From positions 1 through 64,000 of the forward strand of contig NZ_JAGFNU010000002.1 of assembly GCF_018457175.1 (NCBI RefSeq): 64,000 nucleotides of DNA, given 5' to 3'. Under the pieces are notes generated by a model. That model was not told the DNA's origin and searched no databases. It saw only the letters and a program-made list of their open reading frames with translations. Source of the DNA: Pseudohalocynthiibacter aestuariivivens. Its GTDB lineage: Bacteria > Pseudomonadota > Alphaproteobacteria > Rhodobacterales > Rhodobacteraceae. Shown here one piece after another: positions 17,452 to 28,352 of this stretch; position 1 is the first letter of the stretch; the number at the start of each line of letters is the position of its first letter. The position numbers and the translations under genes were made by a program.

Positions 17452-19605
17452 TTAACCTGCTAGAGAATACTCTTCTTTACGAAATCGATTTTGAGGCGCT
17501 GTGGTTTTCACGATGTCAATCGGATCAAGGATGAGGGCAATTTTACCGTCTCCAAGAATTGTTGCCCCAGAGACGCCAGGGCACGCACCGATGTTGTTCT
17601 GTAGTGCTTTAATAACGACTTGGCGCTGCTCAATAATTGCGTCAACAATCAGCGCAAAATAGCTTTCTTCCTGAGCAATGAGAAGAACGTTACACCCATC
17701 AAAATGTGATTTCCGTTTGCGATATCCGAGAGCCGCTCCGAGGTCGATGATCGGAAGAAATTTTTCGCGTATTTTGATCATTTTTGTTGAGCTACCGAAC
17801 AGATGGATATCAGAATTTTTCAAAATCAGCGTTTCGACGATATTGCTGAGAGGTATCACATGTGTGTTGTGGCTCACCTCGACAACGAGACCATCTTGGA
17901 CCGCGAGTGTTAGTGGAAGGTCAATCTTAAAAACTGTTCCCTTCATTTCGGTTGTTGTCACGAAAATCCGCCCGCCCATCGCCGCGATTGAATTTCGCAC
18001 GATATCCAAACCAACACCTCGGCCGGAAACGTTTGATATACTGTTCGAGGACGAAAAACCGGGTAGAAACAGCAAATTGTCGACTTCTGAGATGGAAAGT
18101 TTGGCGCTTTGATCAACCAAACCGGTTTCTTTTGCTTTTCGCAGAATTTCCGAGCGGTTTATGCCGCGGCCATCATCCGAAATTTCTATCGTAACACGGC
18201 CCGATTTGTGGCGTGCAGTGAGATGGATTTCCCCGATTTCTGGTTTGCCGTATTCAGACCTTTCGGCGGGACATTCGATCCCATGATCTATCGCGTTCCT
18301 GATAATATGCGTTAGAGGATCAAATAGCCCTTCAATAACTGTTTTGTCAATTTCAGTAGATTCACCTTCCGTCAACAGACGCACGTCTTTTTGCGTCGTT
18401 CTTGATGTTTCCCGAACAACACGTGCCATACGTTGAAAGAGTGTTTTTACAGGCTGCGCGCGTATCATCATAACACTGTCCTGAAGGTCGCTGGCAAGTT
18501 GTGAAAAATCCTCTAGTGCTGCAAATATGCTTGCGTCTGTGTTAAGGCTTGTGGTGGCTATGCTTTGTGCGAGAACGGCCTGATTGATGACCAGTTCCCC
18601 GATCTGATTGACTAAAAGGTCGACACGATCCAGATCGACGCGGACCGTTGGTTTCGCTGCCGGTGCGGCGATTTCTTCGGGAGGACGGCTTTCAAAACGT
18701 GCTTTCTCTACAGATGCTTTCGCTGAACTTTGACGGCCTGATGCATCCGGTTGCGTGATCTGAAAAGGCTCGGCTGGCTGCTGCTCTGCGTTGCTATCGG
18801 ACTCCGTTACTCTATTGCTCGTTAGATCGAGATTTCGGGTATGCGAATGCGCTTGTTGCCGTTCGGAAATATTCAGTACACAAAGGTCTTCGACAAAATC
18901 AAATACTTCTTTGACCTCGGCTAAATCGCAGGTGGTTAGCAGCTCTGCCTTCCAGCTTAAGTAGCTGTTTTCTGGATTTAAATCTGAAAGGCAAGGTATT
19001 TTCGCGGTGTCACACGTCACGGTAACATGTCCAAGCTCATACAACGACTTCAATACATATAAAGGCTCGTTTCCGGATGGAAATATTTCCGAGTTTGGTT
19101 CGAAGAAAATGTCGAATATTGGCTCTGCCTGCTGGATCCCGACTGATGTGCTTTCTCTATCCTGTGCGTTTGAAGCAGCGTTCTCTGTAGATTTTGATTT
19201 TACCGGGGATTCAGCGTTGTTCTGAATGTATGCATCGAGCTCTGAAAGGCAGGTACGAAACCCTTCTGGCTCTTCCGAATTTTTTGTTCCGGCCAGCCGT
19301 AGCAAATCTCCAAGCAAATCACACGGACGAAGAAACAGTTTTACCGCTTTTTTATCCGGGGCCGCCTGTTTGCTCCGCACCGCTTCGAGCGCGGTTTCAA
19401 AACGGTGCGCAAGTTTAACCAGGGTAACGATGTCGAAAGCGGCAGCGCCGCCCTTTATGGAGTGAACGGCACGGAACACTTCATGAATGGTCTCTTCGTT
19501 TTCAGTGCCATTTTCGATTTCGGATAGGCCATCTTGCAACGCTTCCAGATGACTAATGCACTCCTGAAAAAAAGAGTCGCGTATTTCTGCTATGGAAGCT
19601 GACAT
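17452..19605 (-). CDS. cheA: chemotaxis histidine kinase CheA
   Basis: Autophosphorylating kinase that passes phosphate to CheY. The 717 residues show one Hpt domain with His48 in RAVHSIKGGAAAF, a long variable linker (about 130-320), a dimerisation helix pair (about 325-390, DLLVNQIGELV), and the ATPase domain with IIRNAIDHGIE (N box), ISDDGRGIN (G1) and GRGVGLDIV (G2). A CheW-like regulatory domain occupies the last 130 residues. A dedicated CheY-binding P2 domain is not obvious by eye. Gene order STAS-cheY-cheA-cheW-cheR points to one array operon. Confidence 0.95.
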   Translation of the reverse strand: MSASIAEIRDSFFQECISHLEALQDGLSEIENGTENEETIHEVFRAVHSIKGGAAAFDIVTLVKLAHRFETALEAVRSKQAAPDKKAVKLFLRPCDLLGDLLRLAGTKNSEEPEGFRTCLSELDAYIQNNAESPVKSKSTENAASNAQDRESTSVGIQQAEPIFDIFFEPNSEIFPSGNEPLYVLKSLYELGHVTVTCDTAKIPCLSDLNPENSYLSWKAELLTTCDLAEVKEVFDFVEDLCVLNISERQQAHSHTRNLDLTSNRVTESDSNAEQQPAEPFQITQPDASGRQSSAKASVEKARFESRPPEEIAAPAAKPTVRVDLDRVDLLVNQIGELVINQAVLAQSIATTSLNTDASIFAALEDFSQLASDLQDSVMMIRAQPVKTLFQRMARVVRETSRTTQKDVRLLTEGESTEIDKTVIEGLFDPLTHIIRNAIDHGIECPAERSEYGKPEIGEIHLTARHKSGRVTIEISDDGRGINRSEILRKAKETGLVDQSAKLSISEVDNLLFLPGFSSSNSISNVSGRGVGLDIVRNSIAAMGGRIFVTTTEMKGTVFKIDLPLTLAVQDGLVVEVSHNTHVIPLSNIVETLILKNSDIHLFGSSTKMIKIREKFLPIIDLGAALGYRKRKSHFDGCNVLLIAQEESYFALIVDAIIEQRQVVIKALQNNIGACPGVSGATILGDGKIALILDPIDIVKTTAPQNRFRKEEYSLAG

Positions 19606-19613
19606 CTTTTGTC

Positions 19614-19979
19614 CTAACCGGCGACTTTGGTTATGGCCTGAACAAGTTTTGTTGGATCAAATGGCTTAACAATCCATCCCGTTGCACCTGCTTTGCGCGC
19701 CCGCGCTCTGAGCTCGGGTGCGCTTTCGGTTGTAAGAACGAGAATGGGTATACCGCGATGTTTTTGTTGTTTTCGAACCGCGTCAATAAAGCCAAAACCA
19801 TCAAGATTGGGCATGTTAATATCTGTTATGATGGCGTCGGGCGAAAGCTGTGTCAAAACCTCGAGCCCGTGCTCGCCGTCTTCGGCAAGATGGGTGGTGA
19901 AACCGGCTTGGCCCAACGCGAGGTTCAACATATCGCGCATCGTTCGGCTGTCATCAACGGCAAGAATATTAAGGCTCAT
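19614..19979 (-). CDS. cheY: chemotaxis response regulator CheY
   Basis: Single receiver domain of 121 residues without an output domain. The acidic pair D9/D10, phospho-acceptor D53 (TDINMPN), the Thr of VLTTES and the Lys in IVKPFDP are all present. It overlaps the upstream STAS gene by four bases (ATGA) and is followed eight bases later by cheA, which would be its phosphodonor. It would control the flagellar motor or act as a phosphate sink; the window cannot tell which. Confidence 0.93.
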   Translation of the reverse strand: MSLNILAVDDSRTMRDMLNLALGQAGFTTHLAEDGEHGLEVLTQLSPDAIITDINMPNLDGFGFIDAVRKQQKHRGIPILVLTTESAPELRARARKAGATGWIVKPFDPTKLVQAITKVAG

Positions 19980-20251
19980 GCTGCATCCTCTGCAAATGTT
20001 TCGATTGAAAACCCAAAGATCGCCAGATGATTGATGAACGTATCGCTCGCACGCTCGAGGACAAATTTTGTGCCTTCAGTTTTGTGATCTTTTGCTGCCG
20101 CTATTAGCGCTTGAAGGCAAAGTGTTCCAAGATGCGAAACTTTTGACGCATCAAGAATTACATCGGCGCCTGCTGCATGGCGCAACGCGTCCACAAGCGA
20201 GTTTGCCGCGCGCAAATCCAGTTTGGGCTGTAATTCGATACGAAGGGTCAT
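19976..20251 (-). CDS. STAS-domain protein of the chemotaxis operon
   Basis: Small protein of 91 residues with the STAS fold of anti-sigma-factor antagonists. The pattern is visible: LDLRAANSLVDAL, then VILDASKVSHLGTLCLQALIAA. The position of the usual regulatory Ser (DSSGL) is occupied by a Gly-Thr pair, so phosphoswitching may differ. The start is uncertain: ATG at 20251 or GTG at 20281; neither has a strong ribosome site. It heads the che operon and overlaps cheY by four bases. In similar operons its job is not well defined; binding to CheA or a receptor is inference. Confidence 0.75.
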   Translation of the reverse strand: MTLRIELQPKLDLRAANSLVDALRHAAGADVILDASKVSHLGTLCLQALIAAAKDHKTEGTKFVLERASDTFINHLAIFGFSIETFAEDAA

Positions 20252-20336
20252 GAGAATGCCCGTCGTAGAGAAGCTAAACACGTTCGCAAAATGTACCTTT
20301 CCTTAAGCCGTTTCAGAACGGTCTAAGGCGCGTGCG

Positions 20337-20351
20337 TTAACATTCGCTTAC
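20337..20351 (-). promoter_or_regulatory. CtrA-like site upstream of the che operon
   Basis: TTAA-CATTCGC-TTAC matches seven of eight fixed bases of TTAA-N7-TTAA and lies about 90 bases before the first gene of the che operon. CckA, the kinase that feeds CtrA, is encoded in the same window. One mismatch keeps this tentative. Confidence 0.35.
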
Positions 20352-20363
20352 GTATGAAGAAAT

Positions 20364-21353
20364 TCAGGCTCTTCCCTGAGATTGCCCAAGAAATACAGCG
20401 CACCCTTTCAGGCCTGCAAAGTCATCGTCCATCACGGATACAGAGAATTCGTCCATGAAATCAGAAAAACGGCCTTTCGCGCGAAAACATTCGTCAAAGC
20501 CCATTTCGGCAAGATACGGCGACAAAGCACGCGCGACGCTGCCAACCAGAAATATTCCGCCAAACGGAAGATGCGTTAAGGCGAGATCACCAACGGTTGC
20601 CCCCAAAATTTTGCAAACGCTTCTGATCGTCTCTTTTGCTTTTTCGTCACCATTGTCTGCGGCTAGCACTATTTCTGGTGCAGAAAGGATGGGTGCCGTC
20701 CTTACACCGTTAGAAAGCCACTGAAAAACGCGTTCTATTCCGCGCCCGGACAGCACATCTTCGCAAGCGACGAAATTAATATCTTTTTCCAAATGCTGTA
20801 TCAGTGCGCGCGCGGTTGGGGTGGTTAAATTTAGCCCCATATGGCCAGATTCTGATGACAAGATGAGCGGGCCAGATTTAGTTTCTTGAACTGTTGCAGT
20901 ATTAAAGCCGGTGCCGAGCCCAACAACCAGCTTTGCACTATTTCTATTGATCGCGGCGTTCCCGCGTTGTGAAGGAAAAATCGTTGAAATCGCTTCATGC
21001 TCAAGATGATCAATTGCGTGGCCCTGTACCTCGAGGTCATTCAGCAAAAACGCCTCGCGTATTCCAAAATCTTCACAGATACGACGCGTGTCGATTTTCC
21101 AGTTTAGATTGGTCAGTGTTCCGCAGCCATTCCAGACAGGGCCTGCAAGGGCGAAGCATAGGCTTTCAAATCTGACACCAGTGTGCGTCGCCAAGTACTC
21201 TCGTAGCACGTTATCAAAGCAGGAATATTCATTGTTCCTGAATCGCTCCATAGTGCCGGAAATCAGAACAGACCCTTCCGCTTGCGCGATTCGTGTGTTT
21301 GTACCGCCGATGTCAGCAACCAAATGCCGATTTGTTACAGAGTGTTTGGCCAT
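20364..21353 (-). CDS. glk: glucokinase
   Basis: ATP-dependent phosphorylation of glucose; Glk family (PF02685), not a ROK kinase. The 329 residues start with the phosphate-binding motif VADIGGTNTRIA; SLCFALAGPVWNG and LNWKID are sugar-site segments, LLNDLEVQGHAI contains the catalytic Asp, and GLGTGFNTATV and SSESGHMGL follow. The ATG at 21353 is preferred over a TTG one codon upstream. It stands alone between the che operon and the divergent aldolase gene. It would feed the Entner-Doudoroff pathway usual in this group. Confidence 0.9.
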   Translation of the reverse strand: MAKHSVTNRHLVADIGGTNTRIAQAEGSVLISGTMERFRNNEYSCFDNVLREYLATHTGVRFESLCFALAGPVWNGCGTLTNLNWKIDTRRICEDFGIREAFLLNDLEVQGHAIDHLEHEAISTIFPSQRGNAAINRNSAKLVVGLGTGFNTATVQETKSGPLILSSESGHMGLNLTTPTARALIQHLEKDINFVACEDVLSGRGIERVFQWLSNGVRTAPILSAPEIVLAADNGDEKAKETIRSVCKILGATVGDLALTHLPFGGIFLVGSVARALSPYLAEMGFDECFRAKGRFSDFMDEFSVSVMDDDFAGLKGCAVFLGQSQGRA

Positions 21354-21511
21354 CAATTGCTCTCGTTACCTGGGGAAGCGTTAGCACGAATTTTAGCTAG
21401 TTTGGTCAATTTTTGGTATTTGGCATAGGGTCAGCGGCTTTGCGAGAAAAGGTTAGACTTTGAGGTTTAAAGAGGTTGATACTCCGCCAAATTATTCGGA
21501 AAGGATATAAT

Positions 21512-22288
21512 ATGGCCGCACCGCGCAATATTCTGAAAGAGAACCTCGCAAATGGAAAAATGCAAGTAGGCCTCTGGATGGGCTTTGGGTCTGCGACGGT
21601 TGCAGAGATAGCGTCAAGAGCAGGTTTTGACTGGTGTTTGATCGATGCGGAACACAACCCTAACTCAGACAAAAGCGCGATGTCACAGCTTCAGGCAATG
21701 AATGGTGCGCCTGCACAGGCCGTAATGCGTGTGACCTCTGGGCAAGACTGGTTGTTAAAACGTGCTTTGGATATCGGGGTTCAGTCGCTGTTGGTTCCGT
21801 TGATTGATACAGCGGAAGAGGCGGCAGAGATGGCGCGCGCAGTCCGTTACCCGCCAGAAGGAAACCGCGGCATGGGGGCAATACAAGCGCGTGCCACCGG
21901 GTATGGTGCTGATTCAGACTATGTTGCCAGCGCAAACGAACAGATCTGTCTGATGGTTCAGGCAGAAAGCCGAAAAGCGATCGAAAATATTGATGCTATC
22001 GCGGCGACGGAAGGCGTCGATGTCGTCTTCATCGGGCCTGCTGATTTGTCGGCGGATATGGGGTACCCGGGGCAACCCGATGCGCCCGAGGTCGTTACAG
22101 CAATCGAATATTCTGTCTCGCGCATCCTGGCGGCTGGCAAGGCCGTGGGGACGATCACTTTCAACCCAGATCAGATAGGGTACTACAAAGCTTTGGGTGT
22201 AACCTTTCTGGGTGTCGGGGGCGACGTTGCAACGTTTGCGTCATCGGTTCGCGCTCTTGCGCGCCATGCACAAGAACAGATTAAGTAA
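21512..22288 (+). CDS. HpcH/HpaI-family aldolase
   Basis: Class II metal-dependent aldolase of 258 residues that splits 4-hydroxy-2-oxo acids into pyruvate and an aldehyde. Family motifs: WMGFGSATVAEI, the segment DWCLIDAEHNPN with the catalytic region (about 38-49), an Arg-containing MRVTSGQDW, the metal Glu in VQAESRKAI, and FIGPADLSADMG (metal Asp, about 172-183). AAGGA lies six bases before the ATG. The substrate could be 4-hydroxy-2-oxoheptanedioate, 2-keto-3-deoxyglucarate or a similar compound; no adjacent pathway genes narrow it. Confidence 0.88.
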   Translation: MAAPRNILKENLANGKMQVGLWMGFGSATVAEIASRAGFDWCLIDAEHNPNSDKSAMSQLQAMNGAPAQAVMRVTSGQDWLLKRALDIGVQSLLVPLIDTAEEAAEMARAVRYPPEGNRGMGAIQARATGYGADSDYVASANEQICLMVQAESRKAIENIDAIAATEGVDVVFIGPADLSADMGYPGQPDAPEVVTAIEYSVSRILAAGKAVGTITFNPDQIGYYKALGVTFLGVGGDVATFASSVRALARHAQEQIK

Positions 22289-22327
22289 GCAAGGCTTAAC
22301 TAATTTCCAGCGGTATTTGACCGTTAA

Positions 22328-23881
<1,554 letters not shown>

Positions 23882-23937
23882 AGTATCAGAATGTTACGTC
23901 CCGATAGTGATGTGAAAAATGCGAATGGTTGTGCAGC

Positions 23938-25128
23938 ATGACTCCCGCTGCGCGTATCGCCGCTGCCATTGATGTTCTGGATCAGGTTTTTGCCGGCAAT
24001 CCCGCAGAGAAATCCCTGATCAACTGGGCACGTCGCAGCCGTTTTGCAGGATCGGGAGATCGTGCCGCCGTTCGCGACCATGTCTTTGACGCCCTTCGCA
24101 ATCGAAAGTCTTATACGACGCTTGGCGGGGCTGAAAACGGACGCGGCGCCATGATTGGCGCTTTGCGGGCAAACAATCTCGATCCCGCACAAATTTTCAA
24201 CGGCGAAGGTTACGCGCCATCATCACTTACACCCGAAGAACAAGCAGCAAGTGGCAACCTTTCTGATCTGTCAGAGTTGGTAAGGCTTGATTGTCCAGAA
24301 TGGCTGGCACCCATGCTGCGCAATAGCCTTGGCGAAATGTTCGAATCCGTTTGCGGCGCTCTCAAATTTCGAGCTCCTGTATTCCTCAGGGTTAATTTAC
24401 GGAAAACCTCGCGCGAAGGGGCTTTGGAAACGTTGTTAAAAGACGGGATCACAACAAAGCCACACGCTTTGTCTGAAACCGCTTTGGAAGTTGTGGAAAA
24501 CCCAAGAAAAATCTTGAATTCTTCTGCTTTCCGCGATGGGTTGGTAGAACTTCAGGACGCCGGATCGCAGCATATTATGGATCAAATTCCGGTTGCAGCC
24601 GGGCAGCGTGTTCTTGACTATTGTGCAGGTGGCGGGGGCAAAACGCTTGCAATGGCAGCGCGGGAAAAAGCTGTTTTCTTTGCACATGATGTTGACCCAT
24701 CCCGAATGGCTGATCTGCCAACGCGTGCGAAACGCGCGGGTGTTCGTGTCAAAATCTTAAGCAGCGATGATGCTTCCGCCGCCGCACCTTTCGATGTTGT
24801 TCTTTGCGATGTTCCCTGTTCGGGGAGTGGAGCCTGGCGACGAAGCCCCGACGCGAAATGGAATTTAACGAAAGATCGCCTTGAAGATCTTATCTGGGTT
24901 CAAGACGAGATTCTGCAAAAAGCTGCAACATACGTTGGACAAGACGGCACGTTAGCATTTGCTACCTGTTCTTTGCTGAACGAAGAAAACAGAGACCAGA
25001 TCAATAAATTCCTTGAAAACAACTCCGATTGGCATCTGGCTAGCGAAACGAAGCTGACGCCTATTGAAGGTTGTGATGGTTTCTATCTTGCTATTCTAAA
25101 AAGAAAAATTTCAAAGAAAACGATCTAA
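23938..25128 (+). CDS. rsmB: 16S rRNA m5C967 methyltransferase RsmB
   Basis: NOL1/NOP2/Sun-family RNA methyltransferase of 396 residues. The N-terminal part resembles the NusB-like domain of RsmB. The SAM site is LDYCAGGGGKTLAMAA (about 226-241). The two catalytic cysteines are in DVPCSGSGAW (about 292) and ATCSLLNEEN (about 345). The ATG at 23938 gives a sensible N terminus, MTPAARIAAAIDVLDQV; a TTG nine bases earlier is possible. It follows guaB by 56 bases and may share its transcript. Confidence 0.9.
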   Translation: MTPAARIAAAIDVLDQVFAGNPAEKSLINWARRSRFAGSGDRAAVRDHVFDALRNRKSYTTLGGAENGRGAMIGALRANNLDPAQIFNGEGYAPSSLTPEEQAASGNLSDLSELVRLDCPEWLAPMLRNSLGEMFESVCGALKFRAPVFLRVNLRKTSREGALETLLKDGITTKPHALSETALEVVENPRKILNSSAFRDGLVELQDAGSQHIMDQIPVAAGQRVLDYCAGGGGKTLAMAAREKAVFFAHDVDPSRMADLPTRAKRAGVRVKILSSDDASAAAPFDVVLCDVPCSGSGAWRRSPDAKWNLTKDRLEDLIWVQDEILQKAATYVGQDGTLAFATCSLLNEENRDQINKFLENNSDWHLASETKLTPIEGCDGFYLAILKRKISKKTI

Positions 25129-25223
25129 AGTTTTTTTATTTCTTTTCCAGCAGCAAAAATTAAGCAGCGTTTAAGATTTTCGCGACGAAATAGCGAGGCC
25201 ATGAATCGATTAAGGGCCTTTGC

Positions 25224-27536
25224 GTGAAACATCCGGAATTTACGACGAACTTTGAGACCAGATTGCTAACCCGACGAAAATTGGGCGCGTTTTTGAGTGC
25301 CGGAGTTGCATCGGCACTGTTCGTTCTCATAAACTCTTTACCACAGTCTGATTTTCGGATTTTTCTATTTGGGAGTGCCATAGTCCTCGGATTAGTGGTC
25401 TTATCACTAGGCGTGTTTGTTGCAGCCCGGGCGAGTTTTGAGAGTAAATACCTTCGTTACGTCGAAGCGATTTGTGGACGAGATAGCGCACAGTGCTTTT
25501 TTTCTGATGGCAAAGGGGTCGTTAAATATAAAAACTTCGCCGCGAGCGGTGGCCGCGCAGTACAACCTGGCCAGACGATGTCACAATCTCTAAGCGGTCT
25601 TTTTGCTCATCCTGAAACGGTCATTCGTCGTCTGAAAAAGAAAGCCATGTCCAGAGGCTCGGCTCAGGAAGACATTTTAACCAAACGGGATTGGTCTCGT
25701 ATTTCTGTACAGCAATTATCCGGCGATGCTTTTCTTTGGCGTATTGAACATTTTGGTAATCTCGTTCCGAAGGACCAGTCTGCGGACACAGTAAGTCTGC
25801 CGATGCTGACGGCATCAAAAACCGGAACAGTCCTGTTTATGAACAAAGAAATGAGGCTTGTTTTGGGGGAGCGCGTCAAGACGCTTGATCGTATATTTAC
25901 GCAGCTCCCGCTTCGAACGGGAACCAAGCATGAAATCGCAACCAAGAACGGCAAGATCACCCGGTTGATAACTGAAATTTCTGGTTCTGGCGGACGTAGG
26001 GAAATTTATTTCATTCCTGAAAATGAAATGAGCGAACAATCGCGGTTAAGTTTACCAAGCTTTGATGAACTTCCTGTGCCAATGCTGAAAATCGGGCGAG
26101 ACGGCAATATTCTTGCGGCTAACAGATTGGCAAGAAATCTATTAGCCGACCCGCTTTTACCCGGAACGTCGGTTTCAGAGCTTGTTGAAGGTCTTGGCCG
26201 TTCTGTTCGCGACTGGCTGGAAGATGCATTTCAAGGCCGAGGTCATAAGAAATCCGAAGTTATTCGGGCGCGAAAACCAGAAAAAGAAGTATTTCTTCAA
26301 ATCACGCTAAGCCAAATAACTCAGGGCGAAACACCAGTCCTGATAGCTGTTCTGACGGATGCCACAGAGTTGAAGACTCTTGAGGCTCAGTTTGTACAAA
26401 GCCAGAAAATGCAGGCGATCGGCCAACTCGCTGGCGGGGTCGCACATGATTTCAACAATCTGCTGACCGCGATCACCGGGCATTGTGATTTGTTACTACT
26501 AAGACACAAAAAGGGGGATCCTGATTTTAGTGACTTAACCCAAATCAATCAAAACGCTCATCGTGCTGCCAGCTTGGTCGGGCAACTGCTCGCGTTTTCG
26601 AGAAAGCAGAATTTGCAGCCCGAGGTGCTGAACTTACGCGAGATTTTGTGTGATTTGACACATTTACTCGATAGGTTGGTCGGTGAGAAAGTCCTGCTCA
26701 AACTTATTCATGATCCCGATCTACCACCGATACGGGCAGACAAGAGGCAATTGGAACAGGTTTTGATGAATTTGGTCGTGAATGCGCGTGACGCCATGCA
26801 CGATGGTGGAGAGATCAGAATAGAAACAAAGGTCGAAACATTGAAGGGCCCTCTGCGGCGCGACCGGGCAGAGGTTCCCGTTGGTGACTACGTGACAGTT
26901 CGCGTTTTCGATACTGGAATCGGGATCGCAGCCGACAAGCTGACAAAGATCTTTGAACCCTTTTACACCACAAAAAAAACAGGCGAAGGCACGGGGTTAG
27001 GGCTTTCAATGGCTTATGGAATTGTGAAACAGACGGGTGGTTTCATCTTTGTTGACAGCGTGGTCGCCCGCGGAACTGTTTTTACAATCTATCTTCCTTG
27101 CTATCAAACATCAGAAGTTAACGAAGCGCAGAAAGTCCTTTCACACTCGAAAGAAACTGAGAACGAAGAAGGGGAAGGTGTTGTGCTTTTGGTTGAAGAC
27201 GAGGCGCCGGTACGTGCCTTTGCGTCGCGTGCCCTGAGATTAGGGGGATACACGGTTATCGAGGCAGATAGCGCTGAAGTAGCCCTTAAAACACTTGAGG
27301 ATCCCAGTCTTGATGTCGATGTATTTGTTACAGATGTGGTCATGCCAGGTCTGGATGGGCCCAGTTGGGTCAGGCAGGCTTTGCGCGATCGGCCGGATGT
27401 CAAAGTCGTTTTTGTTTCCGGCTACGCGGAAGAAGCGTTTGAAGAGGGGCAGAAAAAGATTCCAAATTCAATCTTTCTACCTAAGCCGTTTTCTTTAAAG
27501 GACCTTACTCAAACGGTACGAAAGCAAATTCACTAA
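25224..27536 (+). CDS. cckA: hybrid sensor histidine kinase CckA
   Basis: Bifunctional kinase/phosphatase at the top of the CckA-ChpT-CtrA phosphorelay, which controls motility and gene transfer agents in Rhodobacterales. The 770 residues contain two membrane segments (about 22-44 and 50-72), PAS-like regions (about 180-380), a HisKA domain with GGVAHDFNNLLTAITGH (His near 406), a HATPase with MNLVVNARDAM and GEGTGLGLSMAYGIV, and a C-terminal receiver with the Asp in FVTDVVMPGLDG (about 703). The sequence around the His is characteristic of CckA. The start is a GTG with AAGGG upstream. Convergent with the following gene. Confidence 0.93.
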   Translation: MKHPEFTTNFETRLLTRRKLGAFLSAGVASALFVLINSLPQSDFRIFLFGSAIVLGLVVLSLGVFVAARASFESKYLRYVEAICGRDSAQCFFSDGKGVVKYKNFAASGGRAVQPGQTMSQSLSGLFAHPETVIRRLKKKAMSRGSAQEDILTKRDWSRISVQQLSGDAFLWRIEHFGNLVPKDQSADTVSLPMLTASKTGTVLFMNKEMRLVLGERVKTLDRIFTQLPLRTGTKHEIATKNGKITRLITEISGSGGRREIYFIPENEMSEQSRLSLPSFDELPVPMLKIGRDGNILAANRLARNLLADPLLPGTSVSELVEGLGRSVRDWLEDAFQGRGHKKSEVIRARKPEKEVFLQITLSQITQGETPVLIAVLTDATELKTLEAQFVQSQKMQAIGQLAGGVAHDFNNLLTAITGHCDLLLLRHKKGDPDFSDLTQINQNAHRAASLVGQLLAFSRKQNLQPEVLNLREILCDLTHLLDRLVGEKVLLKLIHDPDLPPIRADKRQLEQVLMNLVVNARDAMHDGGEIRIETKVETLKGPLRRDRAEVPVGDYVTVRVFDTGIGIAADKLTKIFEPFYTTKKTGEGTGLGLSMAYGIVKQTGGFIFVDSVVARGTVFTIYLPCYQTSEVNEAQKVLSHSKETENEEGEGVVLLVEDEAPVRAFASRALRLGGYTVIEADSAEVALKTLEDPSLDVDVFVTDVVMPGLDGPSWVRQALRDRPDVKVVFVSGYAEEAFEEGQKKIPNSIFLPKPFSLKDLTQTVRKQIH

Positions 27537-27537
27537 A

Positions 27538-28158
27538 CTAGGGGTGGGCGGATTTTAACGCCTGCACTCGGACTTTAGCATAAAGCTCGAAGTCTTTGTT
27601 ATAAAGTCTTTTTAACTCGAACAAAAGCGCAGGAGATAAAGACATTTCTTCCTTCGGAGACTTGTTTGCGTGTCCCAGTTCCAGAGAGAGATCCAACTTG
27701 TTTTCAAGAAAAGCAATAAGTTGGCTGAAGTGGGCGTAGTCAAAGATATGATCCACAAGGACGTTTCCATCCTTGTCGGTCATAAATTTGAACTGCGAAC
27801 CGATATCCGCGTAGATGGGCCTTTCATCCGAAAGGTAAGATTCAATAAATGTGTCAAAACTTACTCCTTCCGTGCTCGCAGGCTTTCCCGCCAACTGGGG
27901 GCGTTTTCGATACCGGTACCAACTGGCCAACCAGTCAACGGGTTCGCGCATAACAGCGACGGTTTCGAATTTGATCACATCCTCGCCGGATGTTGCAGGA
28001 GCAAACTTTTTTTCAAACATGCGTGCAGTCATATGTTTTAGTCGCGGTGGATTTCGTAAAACGATATCTGCCTTAAGACACAAAGACGCTTCGATAGATG
28101 TTGTCCCCGTTTTCGGAACGGCGAGAAAAGCAAGCTTCTTACTCCAGAATATCAGCAT
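27538..28158 (-). CDS. sulfotransferase-family protein
   Basis: Protein of 206 residues with a PAPS-binding P-loop near the start (FLAVPKTGTTSIEASL, about 10-25) and VAVMREPVDWLASWYRYR (about 68-85), the usual 3-prime phosphate region of membrane-independent sulfotransferases. The ATG at 28158 has GAGAG eight bases upstream; a GTG seven codons earlier lacks any ribosome site. The acceptor is unknown. It ends one base from the cckA stop, convergent. It is not closely similar to the sulfotransferase at 5944. Confidence 0.75.
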   Translation of the reverse strand: MLIFWSKKLAFLAVPKTGTTSIEASLCLKADIVLRNPPRLKHMTARMFEKKFAPATSGEDVIKFETVAVMREPVDWLASWYRYRKRPQLAGKPASTEGVSFDTFIESYLSDERPIYADIGSQFKFMTDKDGNVLVDHIFDYAHFSQLIAFLENKLDLSLELGHANKSPKEEMSLSPALLFELKRLYNKDFELYAKVRVQALKSAHP

Positions 28159-28252
28159 TTCACTCTCACTCTCAGTCACCGCTGTAAATAGTTCTGAAGA
28201 GTAAACTACCTGTTAATCTTCGCAATCAAAAGTGGATAAAGAAATAATTTTG

Positions 28253-28281
28253 TTGAAATGTTCTCCTTTTGGTCCCATAAG
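28253..28281 (+). promoter_or_regulatory. recA promoter
   Basis: TTGAAA (28253-28258) and CATAAG (28276-28281) are 17 bases apart. Initiation would fall near 28288, at the LexA box, so bound repressor would block the start site. Confidence 0.4.
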
Positions 28282-28287
28282 GAATCG

Positions 28288-28302
28288 GAACAAGAGGTGA
28301 AC
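28288..28302 (+). promoter_or_regulatory. LexA (SOS) box upstream of recA
   Basis: GAAC-AAGAGGT-GAAC is an exact alphaproteobacterial SOS box, 50 bases before the recA start. It matches the box before uvrA in type, on the opposite strand orientation. Confidence 0.9.
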
Positions 28303-28352
28303 AAGAGCAATGATTGCCGCCCGTACAAGGGTGTGGAATAAGGAAGCTTAAA

